64,000 nt of DNA, taken from contig CBDAMQ010000026.1 in assembly GCA_965197275.1 (NCBI GenBank), positions 248,001-312,000 on the forward strand. Reading direction: 5' to 3'. The notes beneath the pieces were generated by a model, which saw only the letters and a list, made by a program, of their open reading frames with translations, did no database searches and was not told the origin of the DNA. How positions within the stretch are numbered: position 1 is the first letter of the stretch; the number at the start of each line of letters is the position of its first letter. Source of the DNA: DASCOT01 sp965197275 (GTDB taxonomy: Bacteria; Acidobacteriota; UBA890; WLXD01). The translations under genes and the position numbers were made by a program. Positions 52,748-60,685 of the stretch are shown here, in pieces.

Positions 52748-53929
52748 GTGGTGCCTGCGGTCCAGCGCGTTGCCTCCCGCTTCGAAGCGCTCCGGGAGTC
52801 CGACTACGCCCTCCCGGACGATTTCGCACGGCGCGTGCTCAGCCCCGCACTGGTCGTCCACCTCGACAAGGTGCGCGACAACCTGCGTCGCGTCATCGAG
52901 CACGCGGGCGCCGATGCCGATCGCTGGCGCCCGCACGTCAAGACCACCAAGATCCCTCAGGTCTTTGCGGAGGTGGCGCGCGTTGGCGTGCGTAACTTCA
53001 AGTGCGCAACCACCCGCGAGGCAGCGCTCCTCGCCGACGCTTTCAGGCAAGAGGGCATCGATGACGGCGACAGCTTGCTCGCTTACCCGCTCGTCGGGCC
53101 GGCCCTGGTGCGCCTGAGACGCATCGCCGAAGAACACCCCGAGACGCGCCTGTCGGTCCTTTGCGAGGAGCCGGCTCGCGTCGCCGAAATTCCGCCACAG
53201 CTGTCGGTGTTCGTCGACGTCAACCCCGGCATGAACCGGACCGGCATACCGATGGCCGATACCGAGGAGATCCTCGCCGTCGCGCGGGCTGCAGGCGAAC
53301 GCTTCCGCGGCGTGCACCTCTACGACGGACACCTGTACGACCTCGCCGACGCGGATCGCAGGGGCGCAGCCTTCGAGGGCTATGACAGGCTGCTCGAGCT
53401 GGTCTCGGCGCTCGACTCTTCGGGACGTTCAGTGCCCGAGATCATCACCAGCGGCACGCCGACGTTTCTGCACGCTCTCGCCTTTGAGCGCTTCGCGGAG
53501 CTCCGGGAGACGCGCCACCGCGTGTCCCCGGGTACGGTCGTGTATCACGACCTGCGCAGCGAACAGGACAACCCCGAGCTCGTCCTCACGCCTGCCGCTA
53601 CGCTGTTCACGCGCGTCGTCAGCCACCCGAGCGCGGCCCGCGTCACCTGCGACGCGGGATCGAAGTCGATCGCCGCGGAAGCGGGCGACCCATGCGCCTT
53701 CGTCATCGGGCATCCTCACCTTGTTGCGCAACCGCCGAGTGAAGAGCACCTGCCGCTGCACGTGACGAGCGGCGAGCGTCCGGCCCGCGGCACGCACTTG
53801 CACCTGGCGCCGACCCACGTGTGCCCGACGGTGAATCTTGCCGAGCAAGTCGTCTTGATGGACGGCGGTGCGGTGCAGGATGTGGTTCGCGTCAGTGCTC
53901 GAGCCCACGAGCTCTTGCTCGACGAGTGA
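52748..53929 (+). CDS. D-threonine aldolase / D-serine dehydratase-like PLP enzyme (DSD1 family)
   Basis: About 393 residues. It has an alanine-racemase-type N-terminal barrel with WRPHVKTTKIPQ carrying the PLP Lys. The C-terminal D-serine-dehydratase-like domain has THVCPTVNLAEQ, whose His and Cys bind the metal in this family. Other family blocks are DVNPGMNRTGIP and SGTPTFLHA. It cleaves or deaminates D-beta-hydroxy amino acids in characterised members. GTG 52748 is provisional; an ATG at 52655 would overlap the Tat fragment. It lies in the accessory stretch after tRNA-Pro; codons end in C or G even more than the neighbours. Confidence 0.85.
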   Translation: MVPAVQRVASRFEALRESDYALPDDFARRVLSPALVVHLDKVRDNLRRVIEHAGADADRWRPHVKTTKIPQVFAEVARVGVRNFKCATTREAALLADAFRQEGIDDGDSLLAYPLVGPALVRLRRIAEEHPETRLSVLCEEPARVAEIPPQLSVFVDVNPGMNRTGIPMADTEEILAVARAAGERFRGVHLYDGHLYDLADADRRGAAFEGYDRLLELVSALDSSGRSVPEIITSGTPTFLHALAFERFAELRETRHRVSPGTVVYHDLRSEQDNPELVLTPAATLFTRVVSHPSAARVTCDAGSKSIAAEAGDPCAFVIGHPHLVAQPPSEEHLPLHVTSGERPARGTHLHLAPTHVCPTVNLAEQVVLMDGGAVQDVVRVSARAHELLLDE

Positions 53930-53939
53930 CCACGAGGCT

Positions 53940-53994
53940 CCCATTTCGCCGCCACGACATGCAACGATCACCTGTTACACGCCACTAGCTGATC
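53940..53994. repeat. Dispersed 55-bp repeat, copy A
   Basis: Begins CCCATTTCGCC and ends CTAGCTGATC. Matches copy B (63892-63946) at 47 of 55 positions without gaps by hand alignment. The flanks are unrelated on the left and fade on the right. GATC boxes flank the right third of each copy. On the minus strand it opens MIVACRGGEMG, and copy B MIVAYRGGEMG, so a decayed mobile-element end is possible. The rest of the 53930-54092 gap shows nothing else. Confidence 0.75.
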
Positions 53995-54092
53995 ACGACG
54001 CCCCCGAAGCTACTGCAACGCAGCACTGTCAATCTCGTCGCCGGGCTTTCCGGTTGGTTGACAATGCCGCAGTAGAGGGAGAGATTTCGGAG

Positions 54093-54848
54093 TTGGCCGG
54101 AGTCAAAGGACGGGTAACGCTGGTTACCGGCGCGGGCCGCGGCATTGGCAAGATAGCCGCGGAGCTTCTCACCGCACGGGGCGCGCGCGTCATGGCGGTC
54201 TCACGCTCAGAAGAGGAGTTGGCGGCCCTGGGCGTCGAGTACACCGTCGCTGACTTGGGCACGGTGGAAGGCTGCGCGCTAGTGGTTGAGGAGACTGCGA
54301 GAAGGCTCGGGCCGGTTGAAGTATTCGTATGCAACCATGGAATCGGTTCGGCCCACGAACGGGTGATCTGGGAGCAGGACCCCGACGTCTGGTACGAAAC
54401 CATGCGGATCAATCTGGACGGGCCGTTCCATCTGTCCAGGTTGTTGTTGCGCGGCATGGTGGAACAGAACTACGGCCGCGTGGTTTACACCAGCTCGACA
54501 GCAGCCCGCACTGCCGAGCCGGCCGGCAGTGCCTACAACTGCTCCAAGGTCGGCTTGCTGGGGCTGATGCGGTCCGTTGCGCAGGACGGTGGCGCCTATG
54601 GGGTCACTTCCAATGCCGTGCTGCCGGGCTGGGTGCGAACCGCGATGGCCGAACGCTCGGCTCAGGCTGAAGCACGCGATCGCGGCGTTTCATCGCAAGA
54701 GATCTGGAAAGAACGGGATGCGATGTATCTGCCTGGCCGCGTGGTGACGCCCGGGGAGGTTGCTGAAATGATCGCCTTTCTGGCTTCGGAGGAGTCGAGT
54801 GGCGTCAGCGGCCAGGCGATCACTGTCGCCCTCGGGAGCGACTGGTAG
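54093..54848 (+). CDS. Short-chain dehydrogenase/reductase
   Basis: A 251-residue classical SDR. The cofactor motif is VTGAGRGIG at about 11-19, NHGIG replaces NNAG, the active site is YTSSTAARTAEPAGSAYNCSK (Tyr-x3-Lys with upstream Ser), and the ending SGVSGQAITVALGSDW is typical. TTG 54093 gives the normal SDR N-terminus AGVKGRVTLVTG, with GAGGGAGAG upstream. An Asp/Val after strand 3 (VADLGTVEG) suits NAD(P) binding; the substrate is unknown. It sits in the accessory stretch and is followed by a truncated lipoprotein frame. Confidence 0.87.
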   Translation: MAGVKGRVTLVTGAGRGIGKIAAELLTARGARVMAVSRSEEELAALGVEYTVADLGTVEGCALVVEETARRLGPVEVFVCNHGIGSAHERVIWEQDPDVWYETMRINLDGPFHLSRLLLRGMVEQNYGRVVYTSSTAARTAEPAGSAYNCSKVGLLGLMRSVAQDGGAYGVTSNAVLPGWVRTAMAERSAQAEARDRGVSSQEIWKERDAMYLPGRVVTPGEVAEMIAFLASEESSGVSGQAITVALGSDW

Positions 54849-54853
54849 CCCTC

Positions 54854-55042
54854 GTGGTTGCCCTGCTGGCGACTTCGCTGGCTTGCTTGGGTGGGCGTGC
54901 CGCGTCGCCGACGCGACTCGTTGCCCTGATCGAGGGGGTTCCCCCGGGTCTCGATCCGATCGGGGCCGAGGACAGCCGTATCAACAACCCGGCGCTCAAG
55001 TTCGGGTTCCGTTTGCCGGTTTGGTCGCGGGCTGCCGGATAA
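54854..55042 (+). pseudogene. Broken solute-binding-protein start (62 codons)
   Basis: GTG 54854, 5 bases after the SDR stop, opens a lipoprotein-like signal (VALLATSLAC) and then RLVALIEGVPPGLDPIGAED. This resembles the N-terminus of oligopeptide-type (family 5) ABC solute-binding proteins, normally about 500 residues. After about 60 residues the frame stops. I see no continuation in the other frames up to surE, so it looks like a deletion remnant. Apart from this, 54849-55228 holds nothing I can name. Confidence 0.4.
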
Positions 55043-55228
55043 TGGTTGAGTGGCAACACTTTCGCACGCGTCTGGTGAGCAAGCACGCGGGTCGACAACT
55101 TGCGTCCGGAGGATCTCACGCGCAAGATCAGGCGCGGCATGGTCTCGCCCTTGGCAGTCGACGAGCCCGCCGGTGGGCGCAGTCGGCCCCTGATCGCCTG
55201 ATTGCTCGACCTCTGCTCCGGGACCGTA

Positions 55229-56029
55229 GTGACGACATCGATTCTGGTCACCAACGACGACGGGATCCACTCGCCGGGGTTACACGCCCTCGCTGACGCC
55301 CTGCGGCCGCTGGGCGAGGTGACGATTGTGGCCCCCGATCGGGAGAAAAGTGCCGCATCGCACGCGCTGACGCTGCACCGACCGGTCACCGTTCGCCGCC
55401 TCGAGCCAGGCACCTACACCGCCGATGGAACGCCGGCAGACTGCGTTTACCTCGGAGCACTGAGCGTTCTCGAGCGCAAGCCCGACCTGGTGGCCTCTGG
55501 TATCAATCGCGGCGGCAACATCGGCGACGACGTCACCTATTCAGGCACGGTGGCGGCGGCACTAGAGGGGGCCATCCTCGGGATCTCCTCGTTCGCTATC
55601 TCGCAGGCGGCGCGGAAGAGCGACGAGCGCGGACAGCACGGCGAGCTGACGTTCTCCTGGGATACGGCGGAGCGGGCCGCGCAGCAGATAGCACGACGAG
55701 TGCTGAGCGAAGGACTGCCCGACGACATCCTGCTAAATGTCAACGTGCCAGTCGATCCGGTCCGCGGCGTCCGCTGCACGCGTCAGGGGAAGCATCTCTA
55801 CGACCAGGTGGTGCACGAGGCGGTCGATCCGCGCGGGCGCATTTCCTACTGGGTCGGCAGTGGGGAGCCCAGAGAGATGGAACAATCGGAGGACACCGAC
55901 TACACCTCGGTGAGGCGAGGCTACGTGTCGATCACGCCGCTGCACCTGGACCTGACACACCGCCGGTTTCTCGAGCGCATCCAACGCGACTGGGAGTCAG
56001 GCCTCGACGCCGAGTTCCGTGCCGAGTGA
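55229..56029 (+). CDS. surE: 5'/3'-nucleotidase SurE
   Basis: A 266-residue metal-dependent phosphatase for nucleoside monophosphates in stationary-phase survival. ILVTNDDGIHSPGLHAL holds the DD metal site, VAPDREKSAASHALT the next block, GTPADCVYLG and SGINRGGNIGDDVTYSGTVAAALEG the remaining signatures. GTG 55229 gives the standard N-terminus TTSILVTNDDG. Its stop is directly followed by the convergent DUF368 stop. Confidence 0.95.
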   Translation: MTTSILVTNDDGIHSPGLHALADALRPLGEVTIVAPDREKSAASHALTLHRPVTVRRLEPGTYTADGTPADCVYLGALSVLERKPDLVASGINRGGNIGDDVTYSGTVAAALEGAILGISSFAISQAARKSDERGQHGELTFSWDTAERAAQQIARRVLSEGLPDDILLNVNVPVDPVRGVRCTRQGKHLYDQVVHEAVDPRGRISYWVGSGEPREMEQSEDTDYTSVRRGYVSITPLHLDLTHRRFLERIQRDWESGLDAEFRAE

Positions 56030-57031
56030 TTACTCTTCTCCGAGTCGCGACACCGCCAGCGTGACGACCGCGCCTCCCAGTACCAGTAGCAGGCCGCCGG
56101 CCGCTTGAACCGCTGTGGGTCGGAACGACTCCACCGGCCAGTCGCTGCGATCGAGGTGGGGCAGGCTCTCCGTCGTCACCAGCACACCCCCCACGCTCGT
56201 TCCGACGCCTGGCTCCACTGTGTGCTGGAACGGCCACAGGCCGGCGACGACGCCCGCGAGCAGTCCCAGCAGAACCCCGAGCGTCGCAGGCCGATAACGC
56301 TCCAGTAGATAGCGGAGCAGGTTGCTGATCGCCGCCACGCCGATGAGGATTCCGAGCCCGACCGGCACGAAGACGCGGAACACGGGGTCTGAGAGTCCGG
56401 CAATATCGGCGACCCGGAGCGCGTCCACGGCCCGTTCGATAGCAGTCAGAATGTGCACGTACTGGCCGAGTACCAGCAGCAGATACCCGCCGCTGATTCC
56501 CGGCAAGATCATCGAGGCGGCGCCCGCCGCGCCGGCGACGACGAGCGCCGCGAAGCCGCCCCCCGTGCCGCTCGCCGCCGCCACCCCGCGCTGTGCGATA
56601 CCGAGTGCGACCATACCGCTGATTCCCGCTGCCACGCCCAGCCAAAGTGCTGGTGAAGGCGGACGAGCAAGTCGCCAAAGCGCCGGGATCCCGCCGAGCG
56701 TCAGGCCTACGAACAGGCAGTACATGACCCAGCGATGGTGCACGACGAGGTCTCTGACCGGGCCGGCTAGGACGGCGATGCCGAGAGCAGCGGCGCCCCC
56801 TACAATCAACACCAACAACGCCGATCGCCGGCGCCAGCGCAGACGCGAGACATCGGCGACGGCATCGATGAACTCGGCGTAGATGCCGGCCGCCAGGAGC
56901 ATTGTTCCGCCGCTGATCCCGGGTACCAGGTTTGCGACCCCCATGAGTAACCCACCGAGTGTCGCGCGGACCGTGCGGAGCATTGGCGAAGGGCTGTTGG
57001 AGGCTGTCTGGGGGGGCACATTGCGGGCCAT
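56030..57031 (-). CDS. DUF368 membrane protein, undecaprenyl-phosphate translocase family
   Basis: A 333-residue polytopic protein with about nine hydrophobic segments. Two inverted copies of the family motif are present: GVANLVPGISGGTMLLAAGIY near the N-terminus and GAASMILPGISGGYLLLVLGQY at mid-protein. DUF368 proteins were recently described as flippases returning undecaprenyl phosphate to the cytoplasmic face; this is from memory. With UppP at 7816-8622 the window thus holds two steps of lipid-carrier recycling. The ATG is at 57031, close to the divergent tRNA-Pro promoter. Confidence 0.88.
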   Translation of the reverse strand: MARNVPPQTASNSPSPMLRTVRATLGGLLMGVANLVPGISGGTMLLAAGIYAEFIDAVADVSRLRWRRRSALLVLIVGGAAALGIAVLAGPVRDLVVHHRWVMYCLFVGLTLGGIPALWRLARPPSPALWLGVAAGISGMVALGIAQRGVAAASGTGGGFAALVVAGAAGAASMILPGISGGYLLLVLGQYVHILTAIERAVDALRVADIAGLSDPVFRVFVPVGLGILIGVAAISNLLRYLLERYRPATLGVLLGLLAGVVAGLWPFQHTVEPGVGTSVGGVLVTTESLPHLDRSDWPVESFRPTAVQAAGGLLLVLGGAVVTLAVSRLGEE

Positions 57032-57038
57032 TGGTCCA

Positions 57039-57047
57039 TGCTACACT
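57039..57047 (+). promoter_or_regulatory. Extended -10 (TGCTACACT) for tRNA-Pro(CGG)
   Basis: TGCTACACT lies 26 bases before the tRNA in the 41-base gap after the divergent DUF368 start. The -35 is weak (ACATTG at 57018-57023 with an 18-base spacer). Confidence 0.45.
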
Positions 57048-57072
57048 CGCGTTTCGTCTGGGGTTTTCGTGT

Positions 57073-57150
57073 CGGGGCGTAGCGCAGCTTGGATAGCGCG
57101 CACGGTTCGGGTCCGTGAGGTCGGGAGTTCAAATCTCCCCGCCCCGACCA
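57073..57150 (+). tRNA. tRNA-Pro (anticodon CGG), CCA encoded
   Basis: Cloverleaf: acceptor CGGGGCG/CGCCCCG, discriminator A and an encoded CCA; D arm GCGC/GCGC; anticodon stem CACGG/CCGTG with loop TTCGGGT (anticodon CGG); T arm GGGAG/CTCCC. Its 3' half repeats 23 identical bases of the tRNA-Pro at 52303, in the same orientation. Confidence 0.95.
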
Positions 57151-57202
57151 TCTTTCCTACTGACGCGGCAGTCGCCGCGCGCTGCTCATCGGCTCCGTAT
57201 CG

Positions 57203-57736
57203 ATGGACCGTTCTGCCACAGATCTGCGGTTGCGGGAGCTGATCCGCGACGTTCCCGACTTCCCGACGCCGGGGATCGTCTTCAAGGACATCACCACGCT
57301 GCTCACGGACGGTGGTGCCTTCCGCGACGCCGTACTGGCGATGTGCGAGCCGTTTCGCGCTGGCCGTCCGGAAGTGCTGGCGGCAGTCGAGTCGCGCGGC
57401 TTCCCGTTCGGCGCCGCCATGGCGTTGGAGCTCGGTTGCGGGCTCGCCTTGGTGCGCAAGCCGGGACGGCTGCCGGCGGATACCGAACGCGTCCACTACG
57501 ATCTCGAGTACGGCTCCGATAGCCTCGAGATCCATCGTGACGCCTTGGTACCCGGTCAGCGAGTGCTCGTTGTCGATGACCTGTTGGCGACCGGGGGCAC
57601 GGCGCGGGCGACTGTAGAGCTAGCGCATCGTCTCAAGGCCCAGGTGCTCGGTGTGGCCGTGCTCGTCGAGCTCACGTTTCTGAACGGACGCAGGCACTTC
57701 GATGGAATCGAGCTGCATTCCGTACTGAAGTATTGA
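57203..57736 (+). CDS. apt: Adenine phosphoribosyltransferase
   Basis: A 177-residue PRTase that salvages adenine to AMP. Family blocks are DFPTPGIVFKDITTLL and ESRGFPFGAAMALELGCGLALVRK; the PRPP motif is RVLVVDDLLATGGTARA. ATG 57203 starts the family N-terminus. Its stop overlaps the next TTG start (TTGA). Confidence 0.95.
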   Translation: MDRSATDLRLRELIRDVPDFPTPGIVFKDITTLLTDGGAFRDAVLAMCEPFRAGRPEVLAAVESRGFPFGAAMALELGCGLALVRKPGRLPADTERVHYDLEYGSDSLEIHRDALVPGQRVLVVDDLLATGGTARATVELAHRLKAQVLGVAVLVELTFLNGRRHFDGIELHSVLKY

Positions 57737-59115
57737 CTCCGAACAGCTGTGGCGACGAGCTCTCCGCAGCTCGCCATTCGCACCGATTGGATGGACGTAG
57801 GATCCTCGACGCGGCGATCGGCGCGGTCGATGGCGAGAGCATCGTTGAAGAGCAGCTCGAGCTGCTGGATGGCCCGGGTCGCGGCGGCCCGTGGGTGCGC
57901 GCCGGAGACAGCTCGATGCGCCTTCCACCTGGTCGTGTGCTCGTCATCGGCGCTGGCAAAGCGGCGGCGCCGATGGCTACAGCGGCGGAGCGCCTGCTCG
58001 GTTCTCGGATCGCCGACGGGTTGGTGATCACCAACGACGGCAACGCGCTGCCACTCGAGCGGGTGCGCGTGCGTGAGGCGAGCCACCCCCTTCCCGACGT
58101 CCGTGGGCTGCAGGCGACCGACGAGCTCCTGGGCATCGTCGCGGACGCGGGCGAGGACGATCTTGTCGTCTGCCTGATCTCTGGCGGGGCGTCGGCGCTG
58201 ATGGTACGGCCGGCGGCGGGAATCGACCTGGAGCAGCTGCAGCGAACTACCGAGATCCTGCTTGCCTCCGGGGCGCCCATCGACGACGTCAACGCCATAC
58301 GCAAGCACCTGTCGGCGGTCAAGGGTGGGCGCCTTGCTGAGATAGCCTCCCCGGCGACGGTGCTGACGCTGATGCTGTCGGACGTCGTCGGCAACTCGCT
58401 GACCGCGATCGGCTCCGGACCCACCGTGCCGGATCCGACGAGCTTCGCCAGCTGTCTCGAAGTGGTCGTGCGCCACGACCTGACCGAACAGGTGCCGGGA
58501 CCCGTCCTGGATCGACTCCGCCGGGGCGCGGCAGGGGACCTCGCAGACACGCCCACCTCCGATTCGCCGACCTTCGCACGGGTAACCAATCTGGTGATCG
58601 GTGACAACCGGCGCGCCCTTGGCGCCGCGGCCACCGAGGCATCGCGGCTGGGGTATCGACCGTTTGTGCTGACGTCGCGACTACAGGGGGAGGCGCGGTC
58701 GGTGGGCCGGCGGCTGGCGGCCCTTGGTATGTCTTGCGCCGGCGGCGGCGACTCGTCTGTGTGCTTGCTGGCCGGTGGCGAGAGCACCGTGACGCTGGTC
58801 GGACGCGGACGCGGCGGCCGTAACCAGGAAGCCGCGCTGGCGGCAGCGATGCTGCTCGACGGTACCGGGGGCGTGACTTTCGCGTCCGTCGGAACGGATG
58901 GTCGCGATGGGCCGACAGACGCGGCCGGCGCGTTCGCGGACGGAACCACCGTGCGCCGGGGTCGAGAGCGCGGGTTGAAAGCCGATGAGTTCCTGTTGGA
59001 CAACGACTCGTATACGTTCTTTGAAGCGCTGGGTGATCTTGTCCGTACCGGTCCGACCAGGACCAACGTGATGGATCTCCAGCTCGTTCTGGTGGGAGCG
59101 AGATCGCATGGCTGA
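57733..59115 (+). CDS. Glycerate 2-kinase (DUF4147/MOFRL family)
   Basis: A 460-residue enzyme phosphorylating D-glycerate at C2 with ATP. The N-terminal DUF4147 domain has VLVIGAGKAAAPMATAAE, ASHPLPDVRGLQATDELL, LISGGASALMVRPA, and AIRKHLSAVKGGRLA. The C-terminal MOFRL domain has GGESTVTLVGRGRGGRNQEAALA and GTDGRDGPTDAAGA. The TTG start overlaps apt. The family includes TtuD and GckA of serine-cycle or tartrate metabolism; the pathway here is not shown by neighbours. Confidence 0.9.
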   Translation: MTPNSCGDELSAARHSHRLDGRRILDAAIGAVDGESIVEEQLELLDGPGRGGPWVRAGDSSMRLPPGRVLVIGAGKAAAPMATAAERLLGSRIADGLVITNDGNALPLERVRVREASHPLPDVRGLQATDELLGIVADAGEDDLVVCLISGGASALMVRPAAGIDLEQLQRTTEILLASGAPIDDVNAIRKHLSAVKGGRLAEIASPATVLTLMLSDVVGNSLTAIGSGPTVPDPTSFASCLEVVVRHDLTEQVPGPVLDRLRRGAAGDLADTPTSDSPTFARVTNLVIGDNRRALGAAATEASRLGYRPFVLTSRLQGEARSVGRRLAALGMSCAGGGDSSVCLLAGGESTVTLVGRGRGGRNQEAALAAAMLLDGTGGVTFASVGTDGRDGPTDAAGAFADGTTVRRGRERGLKADEFLLDNDSYTFFEALGDLVRTGPTRTNVMDLQLVLVGARSHG

Positions 59116-59899
59116 AGACGATGGAACGGCCGCCACGCTCGATCAGCTGGAGGCCGTACGGGTCGCCGTCGAGACCGAGTACTTGGACTGCATGCACGGG
59201 CTCGAAGTCCGTGCCGACGCACTGCGCGCCGCGGTCAGCGCTCTGGAGCTCGGAAACGCGGCGGGAGGCGCCGCCATCCCGCCTTCCGAGTCGATTCTCA
59301 GCGCGGCGTCACCAGCAGCGTTGTTGGCGCCGGCGGCTGAGCGGCCGGACGAAGCTCCGCCTGCCGAGTGGAATCCGCCGGTCGGGGGGATCCGGGGCTG
59401 GCTCGCCAGCTGGCTACTGGGCGACCTGCAGCCAGTCATCGATCAACGCCAGTCCGCCAACGACGCCGCGCTCGCCGAGCTGCGGGCCGATCTGGGCAGT
59501 TTGCGCGCCGAAGTCGCGGCAGCTCTCGATCGCGCTCAACAGGCGGCGACGGCACAACTTGATTCAGCGCTCGTGGGGTTGGGTGCGGTGCAGGAGCAAC
59601 AACGAGTCGCCGCCACTGAAGCGCGCGCTCAGGAAGCACGTCGCTGGCGCGGTGTCGGCGAGGCCCTCGATCACGCAGTGGAAGGCTTGACGCTCGCAAC
59701 CCGTCTCAGCGAGCGACTGCGTGCCGTGGTCGATGCCAAGGACGCTGAGGGCTTGCAGCGGGCAGTGCAGGGACCGTCGCTGCAGGTCGAGGTGATCGTC
59801 GACGAACTGACGCGTCGTCAGGAAGCGCTGCTGGCGCAGCTTGTCGGGCGTCGGCAAGAGCTCGACAAGTTGATCGAATCGGTATCGAACGGCGACTGA
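59108..59899 (+). CDS. Uncharacterised coiled-coil protein
   Basis: A 263-residue protein with no family I recognise. It is Ala/Glu/Leu-rich. Residues 1-55 form amphipathic helices; a Pro/Ala-rich linker (about 65-90) is followed by GGIRGWLASWLLGDLQPVID, an amphipathic segment. A long predicted coiled coil covers about 115-210, and helices continue to the end (VDELTRRQEALLAQLVGRRQ). No membrane segment or signal peptide. The layout of a short membrane-hugging helix before a coiled coil recalls leader parts of some glycan-modifying proteins. It overlaps glycerate kinase by 8 bases. Confidence 0.65.
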   Translation: MAEDDGTAATLDQLEAVRVAVETEYLDCMHGLEVRADALRAAVSALELGNAAGGAAIPPSESILSAASPAALLAPAAERPDEAPPAEWNPPVGGIRGWLASWLLGDLQPVIDQRQSANDAALAELRADLGSLRAEVAAALDRAQQAATAQLDSALVGLGAVQEQQRVAATEARAQEARRWRGVGEALDHAVEGLTLATRLSERLRAVVDAKDAEGLQRAVQGPSLQVEVIVDELTRRQEALLAQLVGRRQELDKLIESVSNGD

Positions 59900-59938
59900 G
59901 CCGCCCTGGCGACTCGGCAACCCGCCGCGGCCTCGACC

Positions 59939-60616
59939 TCAGCTGGTCGAACGGCGCGGCACCGCGGTTCGCTCCGCGGCGCGAGGCCGGGCGAGCAAGC
60001 GGTCGATCTCGTCGAGGGGATCCGGGATGTCGTCGGCGATCCGCGCGGCAAGATGCGCCAGCCGATCATGGCCCCAGAACAACTCATCGCCCAGGCGGCA
60101 TGTCGGTACTCCGAATACGCCCCGCTCGATCGCCGCCGAGGTCGACTCCCGCAGCCGATCTTTGGTCTGGGCGGCACGGATACCGGCTTCGAGTCGGCTG
60201 GTGTCGAGTCCGATCTCTGCTACGACAGCGGTCAAGGTCGCAGGTTCAGCAAGGTCGCGGCCGTCGGCCCAACAGGCGCGAGCCAGCGCCGTCGACAGCT
60301 CTAAACAGCGTTCGTCTTCCAGATAGACACAAACTGTTCTCAGGGCCTCGAGCGAGCGGAACGGATGCGATGGAGGACCGTTCAACGGGATGCCGAGCAA
60401 GGCTGCGCAGCGCCGCACGTCGGCGAACGTGTAGTGGCGCTTGACCTCGACTTCCACCGGACCCACCAGGCCGGTGTGATTCAGCAGCACGCCGTACACC
60501 ACGGGCTGTGGGCGCCATCGCACGCGGTGACGGCGGCCGAATTCCGCTGCCTGCGCCAGTAGCAAGTAGGTGTACGGCGAGACGAAGTCGAAGTAGAGGT
60601 CGACGGCTGTCTTCAT
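59939..60616 (-). CDS. 2-hydroxychromene-2-carboxylate isomerase-like (DsbA/kappa-GST fold)
   Basis: A 225-residue thioredoxin-fold protein. YFDFVSPYTYLLLAQ holds the Ser that replaces the DsbA CxxC, and GVFGVPTCRLGDELFWGHDRL is the cis-Pro and C-terminal block. HCCA isomerases need glutathione and act in naphthalene breakdown, but many homologues have other roles, so only the family is certain. It follows the NTT-HEAT gene on the minus strand after 69 bases and converges with the coiled-coil gene. Confidence 0.82.
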   Translation of the reverse strand: MKTAVDLYFDFVSPYTYLLLAQAAEFGRRHRVRWRPQPVVYGVLLNHTGLVGPVEVEVKRHYTFADVRRCAALLGIPLNGPPSHPFRSLEALRTVCVYLEDERCLELSTALARACWADGRDLAEPATLTAVVAEIGLDTSRLEAGIRAAQTKDRLRESTSAAIERGVFGVPTCRLGDELFWGHDRLAHLAARIADDIPDPLDEIDRLLARPRAAERTAVPRRSTS

Positions 60617-60685
60617 ATCGTCATCGGGTTGTCGTCAGAGTGCGGTGGTGGCATCGGCGGAGCAAGGGCACCAAGCGGCTGTCTG

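Noticed and set aside
52354..57147. 23-bp identical repeat in both tRNA-Pro genes as true att sites
   Set aside because: Isoacceptor tRNAs naturally share this T-arm sequence and no integrase is present, so it is only mentioned as a possibility and not listed as an attachment site.
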